A stretch of DNA of 64,000 nucleotides from Anaerosacchariphilus polymeriproducens (GTDB taxonomy: Bacteria > Bacillota > Clostridia > Lachnospirales > Lachnospiraceae), in assembly GCF_003363435.1 (NCBI RefSeq), contig NZ_QRCT01000016.1, forward strand, positions 124,001 to 188,000. Direction: 5' to 3'. A program made the translations under genes and the position numbers. Of this stretch, positions 43,544 through 53,157 are shown piece by piece (the first letter of the stretch is position 1; each line of letters begins with the position of its first letter). Below the pieces are notes generated by a model. That model worked only from the letters and a program-made list of their open reading frames with translations, did no database searches and was not told the origin of the DNA.

Positions 43544-45214
43544 CTATTCTTTATAATATCCATTAACTTTAAGTTTTTGTTTATTATCATACATCAATTC
43601 ATCTGCTCGATTCATAGTATCAAACAAATTCTTGTCTATATCCGAATCAAATTTCGCATATCCTATAGAAATTCCCATTTGCATCTGTGTGTTTGGAACC
43701 TTTAATTTCTCTAATTTCTTTTTCACTTCCATTCCCAACACATTGTATGTGGCCATATCACAATCTTTTATCAATGCACAAAATTCATCTCCACCTATAC
43801 GATAAATACTTCCATAACTATCAAAGATATCATACATAATTTCACTGCAAATGATAATATAATAGTCGCCCATACTATGACCATAGACATCATTAAATCC
43901 TTTTAAATTATTTAAATCCATCATTACAATTCCGTATTTAGCGTACTCTTCTTTTGGTATTGAGTTTACTTTTTTCGTATACGCGGCTCTATTCTCTAAA
44001 TTTGTCAAAACATCATGATAAGCTATTTTTTCAATTTGCTCTGCCTCTTTCCCAACTCGGGCCAACCATAAGGTATTACGTATTTTCATATTGGTCAAAA
44101 GAATTGTTAACATTGCTACCGGTGCAATTATAAATGTGCTCATCTGTTTATCTCCTAAGTAATAATCAAGAAAATAAAATCCCAAACTTAAACACATTAC
44201 GAAAAGACATATTAAATGAAATTTACCTAATCTTCTCTGCTCACGGTCAAAAGTACGCATTTTCATTATTATTCCACAAGTCATTACCACAAATGATATC
44301 CCCATTGAAAAATGAATTAAAAACAATGTTTCCTTAAAATCTGCAATTCTAAAAATTGCTAATATAAATACTGTTGCTGTTAATATCTGGACAATTGTAG
44401 CAGCTACTTTCTGAAAACGATAATTTTCCACAGCATACGTAAGACGGAAAAACCTCATAAATGTATAAGGCATTAAAACTAAACTTAAGAATGCAGCCTG
44501 ACTAAAAGCAAAATTATGCCCTAAATAAATCGGCAGGATCTGTGTTTCAATAACTGACCAGATACCCATTAAAAGAGCCAATACTCCTACATATAATACA
44601 GACTCATCCCATTCATAGACTTTTCTTAATGCAAAATAAACACCAAGCAGTACAATTCCACTCATCATAATTGTAGAAGCTATAATTAATGTCAACAGAT
44701 TTCTGTTCAAAATATCATTAATTAAAAGATTTTTGGTTCCCATTTTAAACTCTGGTAAAATGCCGGCGTCTGATGGATAATTGGTAGTTATGCAAATCTT
44801 AAGTTCTTTCCCAAAATACATTCTTGGTATTGATACAATGTTCCATGCATTTCCCGGACTTTTAACAAAACTATTCTCCAAAGTCTTGAAGGAATAAATC
44901 AAAGAATTATCTGCATAAACTTCTACGTTTTCATGAACTGTAAAAAAAGCAATTGCATTTCCTTCTTTTATATTTTCCGGTATTTTGTTATATAAGGTAA
45001 GAGTTTTGCCTGCTGTCCATTCAACCTTTTGTGTTCCCTCTTTTATAGGTAAAATTTCACTACCATTATCATATGACCAGCCATTTTTAAAATCTTGTAT
45101 GTTCCCATTATACTTTTCATATCTCTCACTTTGATTAAAGAAAATAATCATAACAAGTAATACAAGAGTAATTATGACCTCGGCACCAAATATCTTTAAA
45201 GGTATCTCTTTCAT
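43544..45214 (-). CDS. membrane diguanylate cyclase with extracytoplasmic sensor
   Basis: About 556 residues. One N-terminal helix, an extracellular beta-rich region (about 30-165, VHENVEVYADNSLIYSF), seven more helices (about 175-380) giving a 7TMR-DISM-like arrangement, and a cytoplasmic GGDEF domain: DVLTNLENRAAY, VMMDLNNLKGFNDVYGHSMGD and intact RIGGDEFCAL, so active cyclic-di-GMP synthesis is expected. No inhibitory RxxD is obvious before it. ATG 45214 is preferred over 45232 because AAAGG sites lie between them. It is monocistronic. Confidence 0.9.
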   Translation of the reverse strand: MKEIPLKIFGAEVIITLVLLVMIIFFNQSERYEKYNGNIQDFKNGWSYDNGSEILPIKEGTQKVEWTAGKTLTLYNKIPENIKEGNAIAFFTVHENVEVYADNSLIYSFKTLENSFVKSPGNAWNIVSIPRMYFGKELKICITTNYPSDAGILPEFKMGTKNLLINDILNRNLLTLIIASTIMMSGIVLLGVYFALRKVYEWDESVLYVGVLALLMGIWSVIETQILPIYLGHNFAFSQAAFLSLVLMPYTFMRFFRLTYAVENYRFQKVAATIVQILTATVFILAIFRIADFKETLFLIHFSMGISFVVMTCGIIMKMRTFDREQRRLGKFHLICLFVMCLSLGFYFLDYYLGDKQMSTFIIAPVAMLTILLTNMKIRNTLWLARVGKEAEQIEKIAYHDVLTNLENRAAYTKKVNSIPKEEYAKYGIVMMDLNNLKGFNDVYGHSMGDYYIIICSEIMYDIFDSYGSIYRIGGDEFCALIKDCDMATYNVLGMEVKKKLEKLKVPNTQMQMGISIGYAKFDSDIDKNLFDTMNRADELMYDNKQKLKVNGYYKE

Positions 45215-45345
45215 TTGCCTTTCCTTTCTCATACGCTCATATTAACATATTAATTTATTTTTAAGAATTATTCAATTGTTTCTTTCATTTTCTTCCAATT
45301 TCCATCAAATATTTTCTGCTAATTAATAATAAATTAGAAAAAATA

Positions 45346-45369
45346 GCACTAGAAATTCACTTCTAGTGC
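45346..45369 (-). terminator. terminator after the iron alcohol dehydrogenase gene
   Basis: GCACTAGAA and TTCTAGTGC with a 6-base loop, followed by TATTTTTTC on the minus strand; 28 bases past the stop at 45398. Confidence 0.87.
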
Positions 45370-45397
45370 CACTTTATATTAAAAAATATATTTTCTT

Positions 45398-46552
45398 TTA
45401 ATCCCAAAGTTTTTTATATATCACTTTTAAATCTTCTGCTGTAAGCTCTTTTCTTGTATTTCCAGGGCTTCCGGAAGCTATTGCATCTGATGCCATTTTA
45501 TCAATTGATGCAAAGAATTTATCTTTATCTATGCCTTTTTCAGCTAATGAAGGAGTATCTAATTCCTTTACAATATTTGCAAGTGCATCTAAAAATTTCT
45601 TACTTGCTGTCTCATCTGAATCTGAATCTGTTGCTACACCTATTTCCTTACCTAAAACTGCAAAGCGATCATATGCACCATCAAGTACATAGCTAAGCCC
45701 TTCTTTTAATAACATTGCGTTTGATAAACCATGAGCAATATGAAATAATGCTCCAATTGGTCTACTCATACCATGAATTACAGTTACAGACGCGTTGTTA
45801 AATGCTATACCAGCCTCTAAAGCTGCGATAGCCATTTGTTCTCTTGCCTCTGCATTCGTACCTTCTTTATAAGCGATTGGTAAATATTTAAAAATTCTCT
45901 TAACTGCAGAAACAGCAAATACATCAGATAATGGCTGCGCTTTTCTTGATGTATATGCTTCAACTGCATGTGTTAAAGCATCTAGACCTGTTGCAGCTGT
46001 AATAAAATCTGGAGCTGTCATTGTAAATTGTGGATCATTAATTGCTAAACTTGGCATTAAAACAGGTCCTTTTAGTAACATTTTAATATCTTTCTTTGTA
46101 TCAGTAATAATAGTGAACTGCGTTGCTTCTGAACCTGTACCTGCTGTAGTCGGAATTGCAACAGTTGGAGGTGTTTCTTTTTCAATAACTTTACCCATAT
46201 AATCAGAAATCTTTCCACCACTTGTAACTAAAGCAGCAATAGCTTTCATGGAATCGATTGGACTGCCGCCACCTACAGAAATTAAAAAGTCACATTCCTC
46301 ATTTTTATATAATTCTAAACCTTTTTCAATCATTATGTCTGTAGGTTCACCATTAATTTCAGCATATACTACATATGATACTCCCTGGTTGTTCAATGCT
46401 TCTTCTACTTTTGCACAATTTCCCAGTTGTACCATTACACTATCTGTAACAATCAAAGCCTTTTTACCATAGCTTTTGAAAAATTGTTCAGCGTCTTTTA
46501 ATGCATTTTCTCCAGTTACTACTTTTTTTGGCATTATAAATTGATTTCCCAC
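45398..46552 (-). CDS. iron-containing (group III) alcohol dehydrogenase
   Basis: NAD(P)-dependent dehydrogenase of about 384 residues. Dinucleotide-binding ISVGGGSPIDSMKAIA, IPTTAGTGSEAT, and metal ligands in GLDALTHAVEAY and HGMSRPIGALFHIAHGLSNAML. Relatives include 1,3-propanediol, butanol, lactaldehyde and 4-hydroxybutyrate dehydrogenases; the substrate is not determined. The frame opens at 46594, but AGGAGG lies seven bases before GTG 46552, which is taken as the start. Monocistronic. Confidence 0.9.
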   Translation of the reverse strand: MGNQFIMPKKVVTGENALKDAEQFFKSYGKKALIVTDSVMVQLGNCAKVEEALNNQGVSYVVYAEINGEPTDIMIEKGLELYKNEECDFLISVGGGSPIDSMKAIAALVTSGGKISDYMGKVIEKETPPTVAIPTTAGTGSEATQFTIITDTKKDIKMLLKGPVLMPSLAINDPQFTMTAPDFITAATGLDALTHAVEAYTSRKAQPLSDVFAVSAVKRIFKYLPIAYKEGTNAEAREQMAIAALEAGIAFNNASVTVIHGMSRPIGALFHIAHGLSNAMLLKEGLSYVLDGAYDRFAVLGKEIGVATDSDSDETASKKFLDALANIVKELDTPSLAEKGIDKDKFFASIDKMASDAIASGSPGNTRKELTAEDLKVIYKKLWD

Positions 46553-46650
46553 AATATTTCCTCCTATGTTTTTCAAATAAAATTTGTATATCACTTTGTC
46601 TATATTTTATCAATTTGACAAACATATGTCAATAGTTAATCAATAGTTAA

Positions 46651-47484
46651 TTAAAAATAGCCCATAAGTCTTTCAGGTCCTACTAATACTTTTCGACTGA
46701 CACAAATAACTCCTTTATCGTTTATTTCTAAGCTCCATTTAACAAGAAATATGGACTTATCATGTATCTCTATAGCGGTAATACCATAAGGATGTACACA
46801 ACATCCAGCATTAATATATTTGTATTCGCCTGGTTTTGGTAACATAGGTCTATGGGTATGTCCTGTAATTATTACTTGATTATGTGTTGAGCTCCATTTA
46901 ATCAACTCGTTTTCAGTTATTTTTTTAGCCTTATTATTTTGTGCAGGACTTGTCGGATCATGCATTCCAAAATTTTCAAGCTTTCTCCAAAAATTTTTCA
47001 CTAAAAATTTGGAAATTCCAGAAAGATAATCATTAAACAATTCCCCCTGATGTCCATGAACCAAAAAAATACTATAATCAGCTTCTTTTAAAATTAATCC
47101 TTCATAAACCGGACAATTACAAAACTCTTTACCCATTCCTATCTTTTTTTTAATTTCATCATGATTACCGTATATAACATACATTCTATTTTTATTACAA
47201 AACTTCTCTAATATCTGAAATATTTCCTTATATTGATTTTTTATATCCTGATAATTGCTGTTCTCCCAGAGTTCATCTCCATCCCCCAATTCAATATAAG
47301 TGAAATATTTATTATAATAATATTGTAAAGCAGCTTTGTAAATGTTTTGATTATGCGCAAAGTTATCACTCCAATTGCCAACACCTCTATGACAATCACT
47401 CATAATTACAATAGGTTCTTTTTCATCAATTTTAATTTCCGGTGCCGTTTGAAACACTTGGGTCAATCTTTGCATTCGAAACAT
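46651..47484 (-). CDS. calcineurin-like metallophosphoesterase
   Basis: 277 residues with the full two-metal motif set: MSDCHRG, LGDGDELWE, YGNHDE, LVHGHQGE and GHTHRP. The overall layout resembles LpxH-type UDP-diacylglucosamine hydrolases, but Gram-positive homologues have other, mostly unknown, substrates. It starts 11 bases after the DUF4474 gene stop, so the two are probably one transcript. Confidence 0.85.
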   Translation of the reverse strand: MFRMQRLTQVFQTAPEIKIDEKEPIVIMSDCHRGVGNWSDNFAHNQNIYKAALQYYYNKYFTYIELGDGDELWENSNYQDIKNQYKEIFQILEKFCNKNRMYVIYGNHDEIKKKIGMGKEFCNCPVYEGLILKEADYSIFLVHGHQGELFNDYLSGISKFLVKNFWRKLENFGMHDPTSPAQNNKAKKITENELIKWSSTHNQVIITGHTHRPMLPKPGEYKYINAGCCVHPYGITAIEIHDKSIFLVKWSLEINDKGVICVSRKVLVGPERLMGYF

Positions 47485-47495
47485 AAGAGCCCCCT

Positions 47496-48422
47496 TTAAT
47501 CCAATAACTTGAATATTTCCCTGGTCTTCCCTATTTTCATTGTGACATCAAATAATAATGGATATTCCATCGTTAGATATAAAATTTTATCTAACGTACT
47601 ATCATAATCTTTCGTGATTCTATTATAAATTTTACAATTTTTTTTGTTCTCTTTTTGTTTCAGTCTAACTAAAAATTTCTTATTATCTCTTGGTTGTTTT
47701 GCATAAGGAACATCAAAAGTAACAAAGACAGTGTATCCTTTAATGTAAATCTGCTTACCCTCATATCCTGCCTTCTGAACTCCCCTTAAAAATGCCATAC
47801 ACATCTCTTGATTCGGAAATACAATTTCAATTTCACCATGTAGATCTTGCGGATCTACAAACTCTCCTACTGCAAAGTTTGCCAGCCACCAATGTCTTTT
47901 TTTCTGTTCAAATAGAATATTTTCTTTGTTCCATATAGTCATCCCTATGGGTAGAAAATCATCTTCATTCAATGACTTATATACGTTTTTATTAATAATT
48001 CCATCCGTTGATTTTTTTCTATTATATATTCCTACTTCTGCACCAGCTGTCAATCCATATTGCCCTTTCCAGAATTCAACCAGCCATAATTTTTCATCAT
48101 ATTCAAAATGAATTGGCTCGCAATCAAAAATCATATTAAAAAATGGTGCCATCTCATCATATAATTTGGAATATCCGAAATCTTTCTGCCAAGCATCCGT
48201 TCTACTCGATATGCAATCCCACATTGTATTGTACATATAACCATATGGTTTTAACAATTCATTAAGCTGATTTACTTTTTCACTATATTTTTTATTATGG
48301 AGCAAATTATAAAATGCTCTTCTTCTTCTACTATCTTGAAGCCATAATCTTATAAGTAAAAGTAAGAGTACTACTATTATAATAACGCACCCAGGATATA
48401 TATAAGATTTCACAGTAATCAT
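47496..48422 (-). CDS. DUF4474 membrane-anchored protein
   Basis: 308 residues. One N-terminal helix (about 8-27) followed by an extended basic stretch and a DUF4474 domain (about 70-245) with FEYDEKLWLVEFWKGQYG and TAGAEVGIYNRK, the family hallmark. Function unknown. Aromatic-rich beta structure suggests lipid or carbohydrate contact. It is co-directional with the phosphoesterase. Confidence 0.75.
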   Translation of the reverse strand: MITVKSYIYPGCVIIIVVLLLLLIRLWLQDSRRRRAFYNLLHNKKYSEKVNQLNELLKPYGYMYNTMWDCISSRTDAWQKDFGYSKLYDEMAPFFNMIFDCEPIHFEYDEKLWLVEFWKGQYGLTAGAEVGIYNRKKSTDGIINKNVYKSLNEDDFLPIGMTIWNKENILFEQKKRHWWLANFAVGEFVDPQDLHGEIEIVFPNQEMCMAFLRGVQKAGYEGKQIYIKGYTVFVTFDVPYAKQPRDNKKFLVRLKQKENKKNCKIYNRITKDYDSTLDKILYLTMEYPLLFDVTMKIGKTREIFKLLD

Positions 48423-48555
48423 CTTCTTCCCTTCTCTATTACTATTACTATATGAAAAAAAGATTATCCTGCTCTAAGTAATCATTGGTTTTTTCTATTT
48501 TCTATGATATGATTCTTGATGAAATAATATCATAAATTAGTTAGGAGTTTTCATT

Positions 48556-50349
48556 GTGAATATAATATTAGCTGATAATATAGTAAAGGGGTACTCAGAC
48601 CGTATTCTACTCAATCAAGTGACTTTTGGTATACATCAGAATGATAAAATTGGAGTTGTCGGTATAAACGGTACCGGAAAAACAACTTTTTTAAAGATTT
48701 TAGCGAAGCTTGAACAAACGGATTCGGGAAATATCATCTATAACAACAATATTACTGTAACCTATCTTCCACAAAATCCTGTTTTTGAAACTAACTGTAC
48801 TATACTGGAATATATTTTAGCAGATAAGAATATTCAAACCAAAAATTGGAATGTAGAAGGTGAAGCTAAATCTATTTTAAACAAACTAGGTTTTTGGAAC
48901 TACGATCAATCAATAGAACATTTATCCGGTGGAGAAAAAAAGAGAATAGCGCTAGCAAAAGCTATCGTTTTGCCATCTGATGTACTTATTTTAGACGAGC
49001 CAACAAACCATTTAGATTTAGAAATGATTGATTGGCTTGAAAATTACTTAAAAAAATTTAGGGGTGCTTTCATAATGGTTACACATGACCGATATTTTCT
49101 TGACCGTGTAACGAATAAAATGGTAGAAATTGATCAACAAAATATCTACAATTATAATACAAACTATTCCGGCTTTGTAGAACTTCGAAGGCAACGAATG
49201 GAAATGGAAGCAGCCTCTGACCGAAAACGACAAAGTATTTTAAAAACGGAACTGGAATGGTTAAAACGTGGTGCAAGAGCACGCTCTACAAAACAAAAAG
49301 CAAGAATTGAACGAATTGATGAGCTTCAACAAACTGAATCGCCAAAACCTAACGAAAAGGTGGAAATTGATTCTTTAGGCAGTCGCTTAGGTAAAAAAAC
49401 AATTGAATTGACTAATATTTCAAAAGCATTCCCTGACAAAACACTGATTCATAACTTTACTCATATCTTCTTAAGGGATGAACGTGTTGGTTTCATTGGG
49501 CCAAATGGTTGCGGTAAATCTACACTCATGAAAATTTTAATTGGAAACTTATCACCTGATTCTGGTAATGTTGAAATCGGAAGTACAATAAAAATCGGAT
49601 ATTTTGCCCAGGAAATTGATGATATGGATTCTAATTTAAGAGTTATTGATTACATCAAAAACGAAGCCGAATATATTACTACCTCTAACGGCACTATCTC
49701 TGCTTCTCAAATGTTAGAAAGATTTTTATTTACCCCATCTATGCAATGGACACCAATTTCAAAACTATCCGGAGGCGAAAAAAGACGTCTATATTTATTA
49801 AAAGTACTTATGACCTCCCCTAATGTGCTTATCTTAGATGAGCCTACCAATGACTTAGACATAGCTACTTTGACAATTCTTGAAGATTACTTAGATACAT
49901 TTCAAGGTATCGTTATTACAATTTCTCATGACCGTTATTTTCTTGACCGTATTGTAGACCGTATTTTTGCTTTCGAAGCAAATGGAGACCTCAAACAATA
50001 TGAAGGAGGTTATTCAGATTATTATAATACCGCTAATAGAAACGATAATGAAACTTTAAATGTAAAAGAAGAAAAGAAAAAGTCAGAAAAAACGCAAAAA
50101 CCAAAAGTCAAAAAATTGAAATTTACTTTTCAAGAACAACGTGAGTTTGATACAATTGATGATGACATTGCTGTCTTAGAAAATAACATACAACAACTCG
50201 AAACCGAAATGGAAGAATATGCAAGTCAATATACTAAGCTGAATGAACTTATGAATCAAAAAAAAGAGTTAGAGGTGCAATTAGAAGTTAAATACGAAAG
50301 ATGGGTGTACCTTAATGATTTAGATGCTAAGATTAATAGTGAAAAGTAA
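48556..50349 (+). CDS. ABC-F ATPase, Uup type
   Basis: 597 residues, two ABC domains and no membrane part, a ribosome-associated ABC-F protein. Domain 1: GINGTGKTTFL, LSGGEKKRIALAKA, LILDEPTNHLDLE; domain 2: GPNGCGKSTLM, LSGGEKRRLYLLKVL, LILDEPTNDLDIA. The interdomain P-site linker (TELEWLKRGARARSTKQKAR) and a C-terminal coiled coil (about 525-597) point to Uup rather than an antibiotic-resistance ABC-F. It starts with GTG after TTAGGAG. Its 5' region shows no leader peptide. Confidence 0.92.
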   Translation: MNIILADNIVKGYSDRILLNQVTFGIHQNDKIGVVGINGTGKTTFLKILAKLEQTDSGNIIYNNNITVTYLPQNPVFETNCTILEYILADKNIQTKNWNVEGEAKSILNKLGFWNYDQSIEHLSGGEKKRIALAKAIVLPSDVLILDEPTNHLDLEMIDWLENYLKKFRGAFIMVTHDRYFLDRVTNKMVEIDQQNIYNYNTNYSGFVELRRQRMEMEAASDRKRQSILKTELEWLKRGARARSTKQKARIERIDELQQTESPKPNEKVEIDSLGSRLGKKTIELTNISKAFPDKTLIHNFTHIFLRDERVGFIGPNGCGKSTLMKILIGNLSPDSGNVEIGSTIKIGYFAQEIDDMDSNLRVIDYIKNEAEYITTSNGTISASQMLERFLFTPSMQWTPISKLSGGEKRRLYLLKVLMTSPNVLILDEPTNDLDIATLTILEDYLDTFQGIVITISHDRYFLDRIVDRIFAFEANGDLKQYEGGYSDYYNTANRNDNETLNVKEEKKKSEKTQKPKVKKLKFTFQEQREFDTIDDDIAVLENNIQQLETEMEEYASQYTKLNELMNQKKELEVQLEVKYERWVYLNDLDAKINSEK

Positions 50350-50365
50350 AGGGATTCTTTTCATG

Positions 50366-50419
50366 GATTCTATAAAATGTTTTGTGTTACAACTGATATG
50401 TCTAACATTTTATAGAATC
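50366..50419. terminator. long-loop inverted repeat after the ABC-F gene
   Basis: GATTCTATAAAATGTT (50366-50381) and AACATTTTATAGAATC (50404-50419) are perfect 16-base inverted arms around a 22-base loop. AT-rich, with no strong T run, but well placed as the 3' end of the ABC-F transcript. Confidence 0.65.
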
Positions 50420-50457
50420 TCTATATAAAAGTATTAAATAAAAGAATTGCTAATATC

Positions 50458-50820
50458 TTATGATTGATTATTTGTTTCAATAGCCTCTATTTTAAAAGGT
50501 TCATTGTTATAATTATTATGAGAAAAATAGTAAAATATTATTTTATCCCCTACTTTTAAATCCAAGTTTTCAAATCCATACACATTTTCACAATTCAAAG
50601 TTGTTTGACCATCTTTAAATAATTCATCATTAATTATTGATACTACTAATGTTTTCTTTTTTTTATCAATGGCTATAACAGTTCCTTTCGAATTAAGTCT
50701 ATATACATCAGATGATTTACCCCTTTTAAAACCTTCAGTATCATTTTTAAAAATTTTAATAGATATTATAATTCCTATAATTATTATGAGTACACTTATG
50801 ATAATTGTTTTTTTTCTCAT
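50458..50820 (-). CDS. small membrane-anchored protein, unknown
   Basis: 120 residues. One N-terminal helix (about 4-24), then a compact beta-rich domain (GTVIAIDKKKKTLVVSIIN ... LKVGDKIIFYYF) with an OB-like pattern similar to DUF3221 proteins. Probably an extracytoplasmic protein. It lies after the MFS gene in the same direction with a 65-base gap. Confidence 0.6.
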   Translation of the reverse strand: MRKKTIIISVLIIIIGIIISIKIFKNDTEGFKRGKSSDVYRLNSKGTVIAIDKKKKTLVVSIINDELFKDGQTTLNCENVYGFENLDLKVGDKIIFYYFSHNNYNNEPFKIEAIETNNQS

Positions 50821-50884
50821 TTTACTTACCTATTAAATCTCCCTTCTCTTTGGATTGAGGGCAACCATAAATTCGATATGTACA

Positions 50885-52057
50885 TTATTTCTCTTTAGCT
50901 GATTCAATTATCAAATGATTACTAATAAAACAGGCCAAAAATATAAATATAGCAGCTATTATAAATATAATCCTTAAATTTAAATTTTCAGCAAGTATAC
51001 TAAAAATTGTTATAGATAAAGTCCTTAAATTTGTTACTATAAATCTTACACTGGTAAAAACTCTTCCTAACATAGTTTGTTCTACATTTTTTTGTATCAT
51101 AGATCGTATTCCATTTGGTGCTGATCCTGCACCAATACCTATTAATACGTAACTAGACAGTAAAATATATTGGTTACTTGTAAGAGATACGCATAAAGTA
51201 CCAACTCCCAAAATTAGTAAACCATATTTAATTAATTTTTTAGTATCAATAAATTTTTTTTTGATAATAATACTAGAACTAATAATAATTCCAACACCTT
51301 CGGCAGCAGTTATCCAACCATACATATCTGGTCTTAAATTCATATTCTTAGAAATGAATACAATAATCAATGAACTGCTAATCCCTACTCCCATTAATAA
51401 TAAGCCCCAAATGTAAATAATTTTTCTTATAAATAGATCTGTAAAAATAAATTTAATTCCTAACTTTACTTCTTTATAAAAATTATTTTTTATTACAATG
51501 GAAATATTTTTATGTACTTTCAATGTTAATACAAGAATAGCAGCAATTATAAACGATATAGAATTTATTACTATGCTGCCTTTTATTCCAAAACCATTTA
51601 ATAACAAAGTTGCTATAATCGGACCGATTATCATAGTAATCGAATCAGAAACAGACAAAAATGAGTTAGCTTTTGTAATCTCATCTGTGTTTATAATTTT
51701 AGGCAATATCGTATTATTGGTTGCCCTATTTAGTTCATCATTTATTCCTAATATGATCGATGCTAGAAATATTGGTATTTTAGAAATGTTAAATAAAAGT
51801 ATGATTAATATAACTGCTCTTATTATATTTGAAGTAAATAATATGAATTTATTATTTATCTTATCAATTAGTGTTCCAATGATAGGTACAAAAAATAAAG
51901 AAGGTATAAATTGAAAAATAAAATACCCTCCTATTACAATCGATGAACCTGTTATTTTATATAAATATATTATAATTCCAATGTCGTATATATAATCTCC
52001 TAACGAGGATATAATATTAGTTATTATAAATATAATAAAATTAAAATTTCTTTTCAT
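50885..52057 (-). CDS. MFS transporter, drug-efflux-like
   Basis: About 390 residues, twelve predicted helices. MFS loop 2-3 motif is seen as PIIGTLIDKINNKF, and the MefA/enterobactin-exporter-like GINDELNRATNNTILP loop follows. Very high Ile/Leu and Lys, codon use more AT-rich than neighbours, consistent with acquisition. A drug or small-molecule efflux role is likely; substrate unknown. ATG 52057 is preferred to TTG 52069. Confidence 0.85.
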   Translation of the reverse strand: MKRNFNFIIFIITNIISSLGDYIYDIGIIIYLYKITGSSIVIGGYFIFQFIPSLFFVPIIGTLIDKINNKFILFTSNIIRAVILIILLFNISKIPIFLASIILGINDELNRATNNTILPKIINTDEITKANSFLSVSDSITMIIGPIIATLLLNGFGIKGSIVINSISFIIAAILVLTLKVHKNISIVIKNNFYKEVKLGIKFIFTDLFIRKIIYIWGLLLMGVGISSSLIIVFISKNMNLRPDMYGWITAAEGVGIIISSSIIIKKKFIDTKKLIKYGLLILGVGTLCVSLTSNQYILLSSYVLIGIGAGSAPNGIRSMIQKNVEQTMLGRVFTSVRFIVTNLRTLSITIFSILAENLNLRIIFIIAAIFIFLACFISNHLIIESAKEK

Positions 52058-52124
52058 TTTGTCTCTCAAGTCCCGAGTCTTTATTTGTCCAGCTTTCCAA
52101 CCATATAAATTTTTTTGTTGTATA

Positions 52125-52153
52125 TTGTTATTTAAATAGACATATGCTATAAT
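52125..52153 (+). promoter_or_regulatory. promoter of the antitoxin RNA
   Basis: TTGTTA (52125-52130), 17-base spacer, perfect TATAAT (52148-52153). No coding frame follows; an intrinsic terminator ends about 95 bases downstream, so it drives a small RNA. Confidence 0.75.
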
Positions 52154-52159
52154 ACTTAT

Positions 52160-52248
52160 ATAAAGAGTGGTACTGAGTTAGTACCCCTCTGCATTAGTCT
52201 TAAGTTTAAATAACCGCCGGCTTTAGCGAGGGGCGGTTATTTTTTTTT
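52160..52248 (+). ncRNA. predicted antisense antitoxin RNA (RatA/RCd-like)
   Basis: About 89 bases from the predicted start near 52160 to the T run at 52240-52248. The terminator stem TAACCGCC/GGCGGTTA (52211-52239) lies over the 3' end of the toxin gene on the other strand, so the RNA is antisense to the toxin mRNA tail. An upstream GTGGTACTGAGTTAGTACCCC hairpin could be its contact loop. This is the convergent layout of TxpA/RatA and clostridial type I systems. Confidence 0.75.
52211..52248 (+). terminator. terminator of the antitoxin RNA
   Basis: TAACCGCC and GGCGGTTA pair around a GC-rich loop, followed by nine T. The stem includes the toxin stop codon on the opposite strand. Confidence 0.9.
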
Positions 52249-52329
52249 GCAACACGCTATTATTAGTGTCGCAAAACCAACTAACATAAGAACAAATGTG
52301 AATAAATCACTATAGCTTACATATGTCAT
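52237..52329 (-). CDS. type I toxin, holin-like 30-residue membrane peptide
   Basis: Codes for 30 residues: a short polar start (MTYVSYSD), one hydrophobic helix (LFTFVLMLVGFATLIIA) and a CCKKK tail. This is the architecture of the putative holin-like toxin family (Hol_Tox) and of TxpA-type peptides, which depolarise the membrane when overmade. The AAGGGGGTG ribosome site is unusually strong and long, as in other type I toxins. It is too short for a normal ORF cut-off and is paired with the antisense RNA above. Confidence 0.8.
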   Translation of the reverse strand: MTYVSYSDLFTFVLMLVGFATLIIACCKKK

Positions 52330-52414
52330 TGGCAACACCCCCTTCCCCGATTAACAAATAACGCTATCGTTATCGAGTAACCACAGAGAGGGACTAACCG
52401 TTCCCACTTTCCAT

Positions 52415-52420
52415 ATTATA
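52415..52420 (-). promoter_or_regulatory. toxin promoter -10 (extended)
   Basis: TATAAT (52420-52415) with TGG directly before it, an extended -10. Transcription would begin near 52408, leaving a 5' leader of about 80 bases with the inverted repeat ATAACGCTATCGTTAT (52367-52382 region), typical of the structured leaders of type I toxin mRNAs. Confidence 0.6.
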
Positions 52421-52497
52421 CCATAACATTCAGGAATAGAAACATCAATTTACATAAAAAAAGTTCTGTGTCTTATTTATTGGACAATGATTGTTGT

Positions 52498-52893
52498 TCA
52501 GGTCCGTTTAATGAACTCCTCCCTGCATTTGGGACATGTAATAGCAATTTTTCCTTTACCTTTTGGTACACGGACCATTTGTTTACACTTAGGGCATTTG
52601 AAGAAACTATATGTTTTCCTTTCTTGCATACGTTTCTTTTTCTTTTGAAACCACTGTATTACTTTATTATAATGCATTAAAAATTTTTGATTTTCTTGAT
52701 ATCTTCTATATGTATTCTTTGATAGTGTACGAAATAAAATATAACCAAGCAGTATATAGCTGACTATAAACAAAAATTCTAATCTTACAATTGTACTTAT
52801 TAATGATACAACAACCGCACTAACTAAAAGAAATCTATTTAACTTATCTGTTCCATATCTTCCCTGCATAAATCGTACAAACTTTTCTTTCAT
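52498..52893 (-). CDS. membrane protein with C-terminal zinc ribbon
   Basis: About 131 residues: a basic N-terminus (KEKFVRFMQGRYGTDKLNRF), two hydrophobic helices (about 20-60), a lysine-rich linker and a zinc ribbon CPKCKQMVRVPKGKGKIAITCPKC. Function unknown; similar proteins are found across Clostridia. ATG 52893 is chosen as AAAGG lies nine bases upstream. Confidence 0.7.
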   Translation of the reverse strand: MKEKFVRFMQGRYGTDKLNRFLLVSAVVVSLISTIVRLEFLFIVSYILLGYILFRTLSKNTYRRYQENQKFLMHYNKVIQWFQKKKKRMQERKTYSFFKCPKCKQMVRVPKGKGKIAITCPKCREEFIKRT

Positions 52894-53108
52894 ATAACCC
52901 AACCTTTCTATTGCTTGATAGCCTATTTGCTATTTTAACATAATAGTTTAAAAATACCATAAATTAAAAATAAAATTAAAATTAATTAAATTCCAGATTT
53001 AAAACGACATAAAAAGAATAATTTGTTGAATTTTGAATCATACTAAAGTATCAGCTTACTTTTCTTTTACTTTTTAAAGAAATTTGTAAACTGAATTCAT
53101 ATAAATGC

Positions 53109-53124
53109 GAATACATCTGTATTC
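53109..53124. promoter_or_regulatory. operator-like palindrome with a TACA-NN-TGTA core
   Basis: GAATACATCTGTATTC has 7-base inverted arms around TC. The inner TACATCTGTA fits the TACANNTGTA core bound by BlaI/CopY-family repressors. It lies 34 bases before the start of the small gene at 53158. The regulator is not in the window. Confidence 0.45.
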
Positions 53125-53157
53125 AAATTATCAACCCTATAGAAAGGCGTGATATTT

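Noticed and set aside
52160-52248. Plus-strand transcript as a leader of the zinc-ribbon or another coding gene
   Set aside because: The strong terminator with nine T ends it within 90 bases and the next plus-strand gene is almost 1 kb away.
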